Source: an uncultured Verrucomicrobiota bacterium
GTDB lineage: Bacteria > Verrucomicrobiota > Verrucomicrobiia > Chthoniobacterales > SZAS-18
DNA length: 42,075 nt
Direction: 5' to 3'
Assembly: GCA_937859745.1 (NCBI GenBank)
Contig: CALMAQ010000200.1
Span: forward strand, 1 to 42,075
Below the pieces are notes generated by a model, which had not been told where the DNA came from, searched no databases, and saw only the letters and a list, made by a program, of their open reading frames with translations. Both the position numbers and the translations under genes were made by a program. Positions 15,807-24,348 of the stretch are shown piece by piece (positions within the stretch are counted from its first letter, which is position 1; each line of letters starts with the position of its first letter).

Positions 15807-16730
15807 TCAAAATATTTTCTTGGCGCGCTTGACGACCGGGTCGATATAATCGTTCACGTTAATGTTAGAAGCCTGCTTGTAGGCCTGCTGTACTCCTTTG
15901 CGCGAAGCCGCGTAGTTGGTGGAAAAGAATTTCACGACTGGCCAAAGGAAGGGCAGGAAAGCCGCTTTATAGTCATAGTCCCGCGCTTGCTGCACGGCCT
16001 TGGGGATCGGCACTTCGATGTGATCACGGTCAGGGCGTTCCAAGAGTCGGACCAGCAAACCCAAAGCAAACCCCACGCCCAGAGCTGTCAAGAGCGAAGG
16101 CAGAGGATTTTCTCGCACGTATTCTTCAGTCGAGCGCAGTACGTCGACGGAGCGAAGCTTCGTGTCCGACCAAACGTCCGTGGCCGAGGCACCGAACGCC
16201 TGTGCCTTACCCTGTAGCGAAGCCTGAACGTCGCTGGCAACCTGCCCTGCACTGCGCGAAGAGGGCTTCAGGGCGGCGAGCTGATCGCGCAATCCACGGA
16301 CGGAGTTGTGAGTGGCAAGCACCTCCTGAAATTGCTGCTGCACGGTTTCGAGCAGCGTTTCGGAAAGATGATGGGTATTGATCGCCTTGCGGTATTCGGC
16401 GACCGCACTGTCCTCGCCACGCTCACACTCGGCGAGAATGGCGTGGTTATCGTTGCCCGTCAGGGCCGCCTTCAGGTGAATCCATCCCCGATGCAGGGCT
16501 GACGTCATCGTGCTGGTCTCCGACGGTCCGGGCTGGCCCATGGCAATCACTTCATTCTGGAGCACGCCAGCGAACTTCGAACGTTGCAACGAGCAGGAGA
16601 AAAGAAAATCCTTGAGGTTCTCGTCGCCGGTGATCGCCTCGGCGGCCAGACGGAAGCCTTCCTGGCCGTCTTTACACGTCTCAATCAAGGTGTTAAGCGT
16701 CGAAATGGTTTCGGAGAGGGTGTTGCTCAT
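15807..16730 (-). CDS. DUF2383-like four-helix protein fused to a YqjD/ElaB-like membrane region
   Basis: 307 residues from the ATG at 16730. The N-terminal 150 residues (SNTLSETISTLNTLIETCKDGQEGFRLAAEAI, then FAGVLQNEVIAMGQ and TMTSALHRGWIHLKAALTGND) match the PA2169/DUF2383 four-helix bundle of ferritin-like appearance. The C-terminal part (DVWSDTKLRSVDVLRSTEEYVRENPLPSLLTALGVGFALGLLVRLLERP) matches the DUF883/ElaB-YqjD pattern, which anchors proteins, and in E. coli stationary-phase ribosomes, to the inner membrane. The combination in one chain is uncommon to my knowledge. It ends with a basic segment. Low G+C and a neighbouring hypothetical gene suggest a recent arrival or a fast-evolving pair. 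Confidence 0.75.
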   Translation of the reverse strand: MSNTLSETISTLNTLIETCKDGQEGFRLAAEAITGDENLKDFLFSCSLQRSKFAGVLQNEVIAMGQPGPSETSTMTSALHRGWIHLKAALTGNDNHAILAECERGEDSAVAEYRKAINTHHLSETLLETVQQQFQEVLATHNSVRGLRDQLAALKPSSRSAGQVASDVQASLQGKAQAFGASATDVWSDTKLRSVDVLRSTEEYVRENPLPSLLTALGVGFALGLLVRLLERPDRDHIEVPIPKAVQQARDYDYKAAFLPFLWPVVKFFSTNYAASRKGVQQAYKQASNINVNDYIDPVVKRAKKIF

Positions 16731-16880
16731 ACTATTGCTTGATTCGTCGTGGGAGAATTGATTGCGTCCCCCCCATTTCATGAAACGCCCCGATTTTGCG
16801 TCCGTGGAACGGAACGTTGCCCAGACAGGAACTCGGATCGATGTTCTGACCGTGTGGCAGCGACCAGCTTACAACCAGCC

Positions 16881-17612
16881 ATGATGAAACCCACCCTTGA
16901 GGCCGTCTTCTTCGATGCCGCCGGCACCTTGATCTACCTGCCGCGCCCCATCGGCGAGTACTATCGAGAAGTGGCTGGGAGGCAAGGATCGGATGTTTCC
17001 GCCGATATATTGGAACGAGAGTTCCGCCGCTGCTGGAAGACGGCTCCGGCGCGGCCCGCCACGCGCGGGGGCGCACGCCCCGACGACGACAAAGGGTGGT
17101 GGCGGGCGCTCGTGCGCGGTGTGCTCGACGCCGCGCTGAGCCCGGACGCGCGGCCGGGCTTCGACCACGAGACTTACTTCGAAGAGGTTTACACGCTGTT
17201 TGCCAAGCCCAGCATCTGGCACGTCTACCCCGAGGCGGAAGCGTTGCTCCGCGCCTTGCGCGGCAAAGGATTGAAGCTGGGCGTCATCTCCAACTTCGAC
17301 CGACGGTTGTACGATGTGCTCGAGCACTCCGGTCTGACGCCGTACTTTGCGAGCATTACGATTTCCAGCGAGGCCGGGGTCGAAAAACCGGCACCTTCGA
17401 TCTTCCTGCGCGCCCTGGATTCGCTGGGAGTGCGCGCGGAAGCGGCGGTGCACGTCGGCGACGATCCGGCGTGCGACCGGGGGGCCGCCGCCGTGGGGAT
17501 GGACGTGTACGAATTGGACCGTCCCGCACGCACGCTTGCCGGACTTCCGGGATGGTTGGAGTCGCGCGCGAGCGGCCAGAACGCACTTGCGCCACTGCGT
17601 GATTTGACGTAA
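16881..17612 (+). CDS. HAD-superfamily hydrolase
   Basis: 243 residues. Motif I FFDAAGTL at about residues 10-17 carries the nucleophile Asp, motif II is GVISNFDRRL (Ser/Asn), motif III Lys is in GVEKPAPSIF, and motif IV is HVGDDPACDRGAA. Order and spacing fit the HAD-IA/HDHD3-like phosphatases, which hydrolyse small phosphate esters. The substrate is unknown. Two ATGs in tandem (16881 and 16884) are equally likely; the longer open frame upstream is unsupported. It is divergent from the DUF2383 fusion gene across 150 bases, and a tRNA-Lys gene begins 20 bases after its stop on the same strand. Confidence 0.9.
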   Translation: MMKPTLEAVFFDAAGTLIYLPRPIGEYYREVAGRQGSDVSADILEREFRRCWKTAPARPATRGGARPDDDKGWWRALVRGVLDAALSPDARPGFDHETYFEEVYTLFAKPSIWHVYPEAEALLRALRGKGLKLGVISNFDRRLYDVLEHSGLTPYFASITISSEAGVEKPAPSIFLRALDSLGVRAEAAVHVGDDPACDRGAAAVGMDVYELDRPARTLAGLPGWLESRASGQNALAPLRDLT

Positions 17613-17632
17613 GAGGAAAGTCCGTTAAAAGC

Positions 17633-17705
17633 GGGCTGATAGCTCAATGGTTAGAGCACTCGCCTTTTAAGCGATTGGTTCTGGGTTCAAGTCCCAGTCG
17701 GCCCA
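17633..17705 (+). tRNA. tRNA-Lys (anticodon TTT)
   Basis: Folds as a tRNA of 73 bases: acceptor GGGCTGA/TCGGCCC with discriminator A (one T-G wobble), D-arm GCTC-AATGGTTA-GAGC, anticodon loop CTTTTAA (anticodon TTT), T-arm CTGGG-TTCAAGT-CCCAG. The outermost anticodon-stem pair (C27 against T43) is mismatched. CCA is not encoded. Its last 19 bases overlap the 3' end of the PAP2 phosphatase gene on the opposite strand. Confidence 0.93.
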
Positions 17706-18475
17706 TTCCCGCTGAAGGATTTCTCTTCCGAAAGCTGCTCCGCGCCCGGGACGAGACGGTGGGCAGCGATCAAGTGCGCCGCCAGACAACACAGCAGCGC
17801 CCAGACGCTGCCGAGGCACCATCCTGCCAGCACGTCCGTCGGATAATGTACGCCGAGGTACACGCGGCTGACCCCAATGAGCAAAACCAGAAAAGGCGCG
17901 ACGAGCAGAAAATAAACCTTGGTCCGCAGGTCTGGCACCACGCGGGCGAGCAAGGCGGCGAGAGTCAGGTAGGTGACGGAAGAAAGCATGGAGTGTCCAC
18001 TCGGAAAGCTCGCCGTCGAGATGTCCGTCAAATGGGGCACGATCTGCGGTCGGGGCCGCTGAAACAATGTCTTCAGCACCAAGGAAAGGACTGTGCCGCT
18101 GCCAACGGAGAGAAGCACGAAACCGAGCAGGCCGTAACGGCGTTGCAGAAAGAGGTAACCGGCGACGACTCCCGTCACCAGGCCGAGGCCTACTGCCCCG
18201 CCGAACGCCGTCAGGTCACGCGCCACCTGCACCGTCCAGGCCGGGCCGATGGGCACGGCAAGATTCCCTGGCTTGCGCAACGCGACGAGGAGGTGTTCGT
18301 CGAACTTCCGCGTGTCGCCCTCCATGACCTTGGTGGCGAGCACGCCGAAGGTCCACAGTCCCGCTACCGCCAGGATCAGGCCGGTGAGTACCGCCGCCTC
18401 CAGGCGGCCGGATTTTCGCAGCCATCCTTTGAGCTTCTGGATCATCGTAAGAAAAGACCCGCGGACTTCTCCCAT
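17687..18475 (-). CDS. PAP2-family membrane phosphatase
   Basis: 262 residues from the ATG at 18475, which has an AGGAGG four bases upstream and is therefore preferred over the longer frame. Polytopic membrane protein with the three phosphatase motifs: KTLFQRPRP (KxxxxxxRP), FPSGHS (PSGH) and SRVYLGVHYPTDVLAG (SRxxxxxHxxxD). Members dephosphorylate undecaprenyl pyrophosphate, phosphatidylglycerophosphate or lipid A. The best guess is a lipid phosphatase with its active site facing the periplasm; the substrate is not known. Oddly, its last codons and stop lie inside the antisense strand of tRNA-Lys, so the C-terminal residues NGPTGT are dictated by the tRNA T-arm and acceptor stem. The ABC ATPase gene is 55 bases upstream. 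Confidence 0.9.
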   Translation of the reverse strand: MGEVRGSFLTMIQKLKGWLRKSGRLEAAVLTGLILAVAGLWTFGVLATKVMEGDTRKFDEHLLVALRKPGNLAVPIGPAWTVQVARDLTAFGGAVGLGLVTGVVAGYLFLQRRYGLLGFVLLSVGSGTVLSLVLKTLFQRPRPQIVPHLTDISTASFPSGHSMLSSVTYLTLAALLARVVPDLRTKVYFLLVAPFLVLLIGVSRVYLGVHYPTDVLAGWCLGSVWALLCCLAAHLIAAHRLVPGAEQLSEEKSFSGNGPTGT

Positions 18476-18530
18476 CCGGCCTCCTGACGAAGCTGTCGGG
18501 GGAGGTTCAAACTGGTGGAAGCGGCCGCGC

Positions 18531-19310
18531 TCATGCGGAAAGCGGCAGCCGGGCATCGCGTTCCCCGACGACCTCGCGATGCCGGTCTTCCGCGTCGATC
18601 AGCGAAAGAAAGATTTTCTCCAGCGCCCCCCCGGCTTCCAGATTCTGCCGCCGCAGTTCGTCCACGGTGCCCAGCGCGATCAGCCGGCCGTGGTTGATGA
18701 TCCCGATGCGGTCGGCCATCTCATCGGCGACGGAGAGCGTGTGGGTAGACAGGAAGATGGTGCAACCGGCGAGGCTGCGGGCCTTGAACTCGTCCTTGAC
18801 CGCGCGGGCGTGCATCGGATCCAGGCCTACCATGGGTTCGTCGATGATGAGCACCCGGGGGTCGTGCAGCAACCCTGCGGTGATGGCGACCCGCTGGCGG
18901 GTGCCATGGCTGAGGTTCTCGATGAGTTCGTTGTGGTAGTCGGTCAGGTGGAACTGCTCGAACAAGGCACCGGTCCTGCGCCCAATCTGCGCTTTGTCCA
19001 TCTCGTAGAGTTCACCGACGAAGCGCAGGAACTCGCGCGGGGTCAGCTTGTCGTAAAGGAAAGGGAAATCGGGCACGTAGCTGATCAGGCGCTTCGCCGC
19101 CGTGGGGTGCTGCTGCATGTCATAGCCGGCCACCCGCGCGCTGCCACCGCTGGGTTTCAGGAGGCCGGTGAGCATCTTGATCGTGGTCGTCTTGCCCGCC
19201 CCGTTGGGCCCGAGGAAGGCGAAGAACTCGCCCTGAGCGATATCCAGGTCGAGGCCCTCGACCGCGCGTAAGCCGCCGAAGTTCTTGGAAAGGTCTCGCG
19301 TCTGGATCAT
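18531..19310 (-). CDS. ABC transporter ATP-binding protein (ABC-2 type)
   Basis: 259 residues. Walker A GPNGAGKTTT, the Q-loop region followed by SYVPDFPFLYDKLTPREFL, a signature in the variant form LSHGTRQR (usually LSGGQ), Walker B VLIIDEPMVGLDP and the H-loop His in FLSTHTLSVADEMADR. This is the layout of DrrA/CcmA-like ATPases that drive ABC-2 membrane partners. No multi-spanning permease gene is adjacent. The only coupled neighbour is the single-span protein immediately upstream, whose stop overlaps this start by four bases. The permease may lie elsewhere, or the anchored protein is its working partner. Substrate unknown. Confidence 0.92.
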   Translation of the reverse strand: MIQTRDLSKNFGGLRAVEGLDLDIAQGEFFAFLGPNGAGKTTTIKMLTGLLKPSGGSARVAGYDMQQHPTAAKRLISYVPDFPFLYDKLTPREFLRFVGELYEMDKAQIGRRTGALFEQFHLTDYHNELIENLSHGTRQRVAITAGLLHDPRVLIIDEPMVGLDPMHARAVKDEFKARSLAGCTIFLSTHTLSVADEMADRIGIINHGRLIALGTVDELRRQNLEAGGALEKIFLSLIDAEDRHREVVGERDARLPLSA

Positions 19311-20128
19311 CGGTCGGCCCCGGGCGCAACGCCCTCGTCATACAGATCGTAGCCCGTGAACGTCTTGATGGCGAGAATTTGGCCGAGCTGGTTGAAATGG
19401 ACGGAGGCTTCCTCCACGTCCCCTTGCCGCAGGCTGATGACGTAGGTATCGGCCGCCTCGCCGCCGAGCCGCAGGGTGTCCCGGTAAGCGGTCACGCTCG
19501 TGGAGGCCGCCGTCTGACGCTGCATCTGCTCGATCCCCTCGAAACTGATGCCGGGTAGATGCGGGTCGGCGTCGCGGAGGAGTTGGAGCATCGGCCCTGC
19601 GTCCTCGTGGACCACCGTCCCTGCCTGCCGGACCACGTAGTGCCAAGCGTCCGTCCCGGGCCGTCCTTCGAGGAAGAGCGTCAGCCCCGGACCGTTCTGC
19701 CTGGGTTCGTGGAGGCTCGCGGTCAGTTCCAGCCGCTGGCAACGCTGTTCGTCCGTGATCTCCGCCAGTCCCCGCAAGACCACCCGGTTCACATCCACGC
19801 CCGGCAGGTTCAAGGCGAAGCTGCCCGTCCAGGTGAGGCAGTCGAGCGCGACCGCTTGGTCCTGTCCCGCCGGGAGACGCCTGGGCTGCAGGTGCAGGTT
19901 GCCGTCCAGCCGGTGTCCGTGCGAAAACAAGGTCAGATCAGAGACTTCCTCGTGGTGGAACATGAGTCTTACCACGAAATCGACGGGCACCGGTTGGGAA
20001 CGCCTCCAACCCGACCACACCTCCTCGCGGACGAGTTGAGCCGTCATCGCCAGCCAGAAGAGCACGATGCCGACGACGATGAAGCGGTAGAACACGACGG
20101 GGGAACTAAAGCAAAGCTGTCCCTCCAT
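19307..20128 (-). CDS. Hypothetical membrane-anchored protein coupled to ABC ATPase
   Basis: 273 residues, no family recognised. One N-terminal membrane segment (VVFYRFIVVGIVLFWLAMTAQLV, about residues 11-33) is followed by a soluble region of about 235 residues. That region is rich in beta-type segments (SFALNLPGVDVNRVVLRGLAE, HYVVRQAGTVVHEDAGPMLQLL, ADTYVISLRQGDVEEASVHF), so it is probably periplasmic. Its stop overlaps the start of the ABC ATPase by four bases, which argues for a joint role, perhaps as an adaptor or substrate sensor. It is divergent from the histidine kinase gene with 114 bases between the starts. A shifted-frame reading of the same region gives no better candidate. Confidence 0.75.
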   Translation of the reverse strand: MEGQLCFSSPVVFYRFIVVGIVLFWLAMTAQLVREEVWSGWRRSQPVPVDFVVRLMFHHEEVSDLTLFSHGHRLDGNLHLQPRRLPAGQDQAVALDCLTWTGSFALNLPGVDVNRVVLRGLAEITDEQRCQRLELTASLHEPRQNGPGLTLFLEGRPGTDAWHYVVRQAGTVVHEDAGPMLQLLRDADPHLPGISFEGIEQMQRQTAASTSVTAYRDTLRLGGEAADTYVISLRQGDVEEASVHFNQLGQILAIKTFTGYDLYDEGVAPGADR

Positions 20129-20242
20129 GGCAAACCTTCGGGTGGCATCCGGCCAAAGGGGTCCTCGCCTACGTTTGTTGAAGGGATCGGCAGACGGTTG
20201 ACCGCGCCTTCAGCCTGCCGACGCGATGCCCGACCGTTCCCC

Positions 20243-21997
20243 GTGAAAGTCGAATCCAAGATCGCCGCTGCCTTTTGCATCGCTCTTGCTGCCCTGGTGC
20301 TCGTCGGCTCGGTGACTTACTCCGACTATTCGTCCCTGGTGGATCGTGAGGTCTGGGTCGTGCACACCTACCAGGTGCTTGGCCAGTTGGACCGCGTCTT
20401 TGACAGCATGAGCGAGGTCGAGAGCGGCGGCCAGGGCTACCTGCTGACCGGCCGGGAAGAATATCTCCAGCCGTACCAATCCGGGATCGACTCGGTAAGC
20501 AGCCAGATCGACGACCTGCAAAGATTGGTCTCCGACAATCCCACGCAGTTCAAGAACATCGAATCGTTGCGCACCGCGTTGAACCGCGCCATCGCCAACT
20601 TGCACGAGCGCGTCGATGCCCGGCAGACCGGTGGGTTGCCGGCGGTGCTCCCGCTGCTAGGGCTCGAAGGCAAGGAGAACATGGACCAACTGCGCTTCGC
20701 CATCGCCGCCATGAAGCGCCAAGAGAACGCCTTGTTAGAACGCCGCACGCAGCAATCCAGGCAGAGTGCCCGGCGCACGTTGGTCAACTTGGCCGCGCTG
20801 CTGGTGCTGGCCGTGCTGCTGCTGGGGGCGTTCCTGGTCTTCATCCGCCACGATCTCGCGGAACGGCGCCGGAAGGACGAGGCCTTGCGTCGAAGCGACA
20901 TGCGCTTCCGCGGGGTGATGGAAAGCGCCCCCGATGCGCTCGTGATCAGCGACGAGGCCGGGAACATCCAGATGGTGAACACCCAGGCGGAACGCCTCTT
21001 CGGCCTCGACCGGGAGGCGCTCTCGCAACGTCTTCTGCCCACCTTGTTGGTCGAGCGTGCACACGAAGTCACCGAGGAAACTGCTCACGACGACACCGTC
21101 CGGCAGGAACGGGACAAGGCGTTCGGAGCCCTGCGGGCCGTGGGCGCGAGGTACGACGGTGTGCGCGGCGACGGCGAAACGTTCCCGCTGGACATCAGCC
21201 GTAGCCCTGTGGAAGTCGGCGGCGAGCGTCTGGTGATCAGCGCGTTGCGCGACCGCACTGAGCAACAACACGCGGAAGACGCTCTACGCCGGTACTCACT
21301 CGATCTCGCGCGCTCCAACGCCGAGTTGGAGCGGTTCGCCTACGTGGCCTCGCACGACCTGCAAGAGCCATTGCGGATGGTGAGCAGCTACACCCAGCTT
21401 CTCTCGCGCCGCTACAAGGGGAAGCTCGACCCCACGGCGGACGAGTTCATCGGGTACGCCGTGGACGGCGCGAACCGGATGCAGAAGCTCATCAATGACC
21501 TGCTGGCCCTATCCCGCGTCGGTACCCAGGCCAAGCCAAGCGAGCCGGTGGACGCCCAGGAGACCCTGCGGCGCGTCTTGTCGGACGTGCGGCAGGTGAT
21601 CGAGGCGGCGGGAGCCGAGGTCGTGGTCGCCGCTCCCCTGCCCACGGTGATGGCCGATGGCACCCAACTCGGGCAACTCTTCCAGAACCTCGTGGGCAAC
21701 GCGCTCAAGTTCCGGGGCAGCGAGCCGCCGCGGGTCGAGATCAGGGCGACTCCGGTCAGCGAAGGCAAGTTCTGGCAGTTCTCGTTCAAAGACAACGGCA
21801 TCGGGATCGAACCGCAGTATTTCGAGCGTATCTTCGTGATTTTCCAGCGTTTGCACGCCAAGGAAGATTACGCCGGGACCGGCATCGGTCTGGCCATCTG
21901 CAAGAAAATCGTCGAACGCCTCGGCGGCCAACTGTGGGTGGAGAGCGAACCCGGCCAAGGCGCAAATTTCCTCTTCACACTGCCCGCCAGCCCATGA
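20243..21997 (+). CDS. Sensor histidine kinase with CHASE3 and PAS domains
   Basis: 584 residues from a GTG at 20243; the frame upstream is antisense to the preceding gene. First membrane segment at about 7-26, then an extracytoplasmic four-helix CHASE3-like region ([26 protein letters not shown], about 38-170), second membrane segment near 180-203 and a PAS domain ([27 protein letters not shown], about 220-340). A HisKA domain has the phospho-acceptor His371 in [14 protein letters not shown] HATPase domain follows with N-box [10 protein letters not shown]1 DNGIGIEP, F-box IFVIFQRLH and G2 [15 protein letters not shown]-box wording of the DLQEPL type is typical of phytochrome-like kinases that signal to single-domain regulators. 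One such regulator is encoded directly after it. Confidence 0.93.
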   Translation: MKVESKIAAAFCIALAALVLVGSVTYSDYSSLVDREVWVVHTYQVLGQLDRVFDSMSEVESGGQGYLLTGREEYLQPYQSGIDSVSSQIDDLQRLVSDNPTQFKNIESLRTALNRAIANLHERVDARQTGGLPAVLPLLGLEGKENMDQLRFAIAAMKRQENALLERRTQQSRQSARRTLVNLAALLVLAVLLLGAFLVFIRHDLAERRRKDEALRRSDMRFRGVMESAPDALVISDEAGNIQMVNTQAERLFGLDREALSQRLLPTLLVERAHEVTEETAHDDTVRQERDKAFGALRAVGARYDGVRGDGETFPLDISRSPVEVGGERLVISALRDRTEQQHAEDALRRYSLDLARSNAELERFAYVASHDLQEPLRMVSSYTQLLSRRYKGKLDPTADEFIGYAVDGANRMQKLINDLLALSRVGTQAKPSEPVDAQETLRRVLSDVRQVIEAAGAEVVVAAPLPTVMADGTQLGQLFQNLVGNALKFRGSEPPRVEIRATPVSEGKFWQFSFKDNGIGIEPQYFERIFVIFQRLHAKEDYAGTGIGLAICKKIVERLGGQLWVESEPGQGANFLFTLPASP

Positions 21998-22029
21998 TAC
22001 AACCCTCGACGTTGGTAAAGATTTCCTCC

Positions 22030-22455
22030 ATGCGCCCCATCGAAATATTGCTCGTTGAGGACAATCCGGGGGACGTGAGGCTCACGCAGGAAGCACTTGG
22101 GGAAGCCAAGGTCCGCAACAACTTGGCGGTGGCCAAAGACGGCGTGGAAGCTCTGGCGTACCTTCGCCGGGAACCGCCGTTTGAGGCGGCGGCCCGGCCC
22201 GACCTGATCTTGCTCGACCTGAACCTGCCGCGCAAAGACGGGCGGGAAGTGCTCGCGGAGATCAAAGCGGACGCCGACCTGCGCCGCCTGCCCGTGGTGG
22301 TGCTGACGACCTCCTCCGCCGAAAAAGACGTCCTAGAGAGCTATAATTTGTACGCGAACTGCTACATCACCAAGCCGGTGGACCTCGACCAGTTCGTGCG
22401 GATCGTCAGTTCCATCGAGGATTTTTGGCTGACCATCGTCAAACTGCCCCAGTAA
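22030..22455 (+). CDS. Single-domain response regulator (Rcp1-like)
   Basis: 141 residues, only a receiver domain: acidic pair in [18 protein letters not shown], phospho-acceptor Asp63 in LILLDLNLP, switch Thr in VVLTTSS and Lys in CYITKPVDL. The NPGD signature after the acidic pair and the DLNLPRKDG loop are typical of cyanobacterial-phytochrome-type regulators that have no output domain. An upstream in-frame ATG at 21994 overlaps the kinase stop (ATGA) and would add 12 residues. I prefer 22030 because it starts exactly at the domain, but coupling suggests the longer form is possible. Its likely partner is the kinase upstream. Confidence 0.93.
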   Translation: MRPIEILLVEDNPGDVRLTQEALGEAKVRNNLAVAKDGVEALAYLRREPPFEAAARPDLILLDLNLPRKDGREVLAEIKADADLRRLPVVVLTTSSAEKDVLESYNLYANCYITKPVDLDQFVRIVSSIEDFWLTIVKLPQ

Positions 22456-22551
22456 CCCGGCGGCGCTTCAGACGCGCACCGACCGTTGCGGCGTCTGGAC
22501 GCAGGAAACATTCCAACCGATAGTGCGTGCGATCCTGACAGAAGTCACCCC

Positions 22552-24306
22552 ATGACGGACCGCTCGCCCATCCGATTGTTGCTCGTCGAGGACAACCCCG
22601 GCGACGCCCGGCTGGTCCACGAACACCTCGCGGACGTGGAAGGCGGCCGGGCGCTCTCGCTGGTGGATGCCCCGACCCTCGCGGCTGCCATGGCGCGGCT
22701 CCGCGAGGACCCGGAACCCGACGTGGTGCTCCTTGATCTCAGCCTGCCCGATAGCTTCGGACTGGAAACGCTCGCCCGCTGGCAACTCGCCGCCCCGTCA
22801 CTCCCCGTCATCGTGCTCACCGGCTCTAACGACGAGGCCTTGGCGGTGGCGGCGGTCCGTGAAGGCGCTCAGGATTACCTCGTCAAAGGGCGCATCGACG
22901 GCGAACTCCTGCTCAAGGCCATCCGCTATTCCATCGAACGCAAGCTCGCGCAGGAGGATTTGCGGCGCGCGAAGGCGGACCTGGAACAGCGCGTGGAGGA
23001 ACGCACGGCCGAGCTGCGCCAGACCAACGGCCAGCTCGAAGCCGAGGTCGCCATCCGCACCCTCGCCCAGCAGCAGGCCGCCGAACTACTGGCGCGCGAG
23101 CAATCCGCCCGCCTGATGGTGGAAAGCGCCAACCGCAGCAAGGACGAGTTCCTAGCCATCCTGTCCCACGAACTGCGGACACCGCTCAACGCCATCCTGG
23201 GCTGGGCGGAAATCCTGCAGGGTGGCGAGCCGTCACGTGCCGAGGTCCGGGAAGGCATGGAGATCATCGAGCGCAACGCCCGCGCGCAGGCACGGCTGGT
23301 GGAGGACGTGCTGGAAGTCTCGCGGATCATCTGCGGAAAGGTCCGCCTGAACATCGCGCCGCTGGACCTGATGTCGGTGGTCGATGCGGCGCTGACCGGA
23401 GCGCGCCCGGCCGCCGCGGCCAAGGGCATTGCGCTGCGCCGGTTGGCCCCCGCGTCCGGCAAGCAGGTTTCCGGCGACGCGGACCGACTCCAGCAGGTGG
23501 TCTGGAACCTCCTGACCAACGCAATCAAATTCACCCCGCGCGGCGGCGAGGTCAGTGTGGCGGTCGCCTGGCAGAACGGGGAGGCCGAGATCCGCGTGAC
23601 GGACACCGGCATCGGAATCAGCAATGATTTTTTGCCTTACGTGTTCGACCGCTTCCGGCAATCCGACGCCTCCACGACCCGCTCGCACGGCGGCCTCGGC
23701 CTCGGGCTTTCCATCACCAAGCACCTCGTGGAAATGCACGGGGGAACGATCTCCGCCGCCAGCGAGGGTGAGGGGCGAGGCTCGGAGTTTGCCGTGCGGC
23801 TGCCCTATCAGGTCCCCGCCACGGCACCGTCTCCCGGCAAGGACGGTTCTGCCGTGCCACCCGGCCAGTCGACGACGGTGCAGGTTATGTCCCTGCCCTC
23901 ACTGGAAAAGAGGCGGGTGCTCGTGGTCGACGACGAGGTGGATTCCCGGAGATTGCTCGTCCACCTGCTCAACCGTGCGCAAGCCGAAGTCCGGGAGGCA
24001 GACAGCGTGGCCGCCGCCCTGGCGACCCTGCAAGGCTGGCCTGCCGACGTGTTGATTAGCGACATCGCCATGCCAAGCGAGGATGGCTACAGCCTGATCC
24101 GTCGCCTTCGGCAGTCGCCGGACGTGGAGTGGCGCACGTTGCCCGCCATCGCGCTGACCGCCTTTGCCCGCACCGAGGATCACGACCAGGCGATTGCGGC
24201 CGGTTTCCAGGTCCATCTCGCCAAACCCTTCCAGCCCTATGAATTGCTCCAGATGGTCGGCGTGCTCGCGGCGCGGGAGCCGGAGATGATCGCGAGCCCG
24301 CTCTGA
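22552..24306 (+). CDS. Hybrid histidine kinase (REC-HisKA-HATPase-REC)
   Basis: 584 residues, soluble. The N-terminal receiver has phospho-acceptor Asp62 (VVLLDLSLPDSF), then a coiled coil at about 130-200 (LEQRVEERTAELRQTNGQLEAEV). The HisKA domain carries His206 in ILSHELRTPLNAILGWAE. The HATPase domain has NLLTNAIKFTPRGG, DTGIGISNDFLPYVFDRFRQ and GGLGLGLSITKHLVE. A second receiver at the C-terminus has Asp504 (VLISDIAMPSEDGYSLI) and Lys in HLAKPFQPYE. The order suggests a phosphorelay hub that receives signal through the first receiver, possibly from the kinase/regulator pair just upstream (96 bases away). No DNA-binding domain occurs in this three-gene set. Confidence 0.93.
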   Translation: MTDRSPIRLLLVEDNPGDARLVHEHLADVEGGRALSLVDAPTLAAAMARLREDPEPDVVLLDLSLPDSFGLETLARWQLAAPSLPVIVLTGSNDEALAVAAVREGAQDYLVKGRIDGELLLKAIRYSIERKLAQEDLRRAKADLEQRVEERTAELRQTNGQLEAEVAIRTLAQQQAAELLAREQSARLMVESANRSKDEFLAILSHELRTPLNAILGWAEILQGGEPSRAEVREGMEIIERNARAQARLVEDVLEVSRIICGKVRLNIAPLDLMSVVDAALTGARPAAAAKGIALRRLAPASGKQVSGDADRLQQVVWNLLTNAIKFTPRGGEVSVAVAWQNGEAEIRVTDTGIGISNDFLPYVFDRFRQSDASTTRSHGGLGLGLSITKHLVEMHGGTISAASEGEGRGSEFAVRLPYQVPATAPSPGKDGSAVPPGQSTTVQVMSLPSLEKRRVLVVDDEVDSRRLLVHLLNRAQAEVREADSVAAALATLQGWPADVLISDIAMPSEDGYSLIRRLRQSPDVEWRTLPAIALTAFARTEDHDQAIAAGFQVHLAKPFQPYELLQMVGVLAAREPEMIASPL

Positions 24307-24348
24307 TGGCGTCGGCCCGTCGGTGGAGACGAGCGGGATGCGGTGGGA

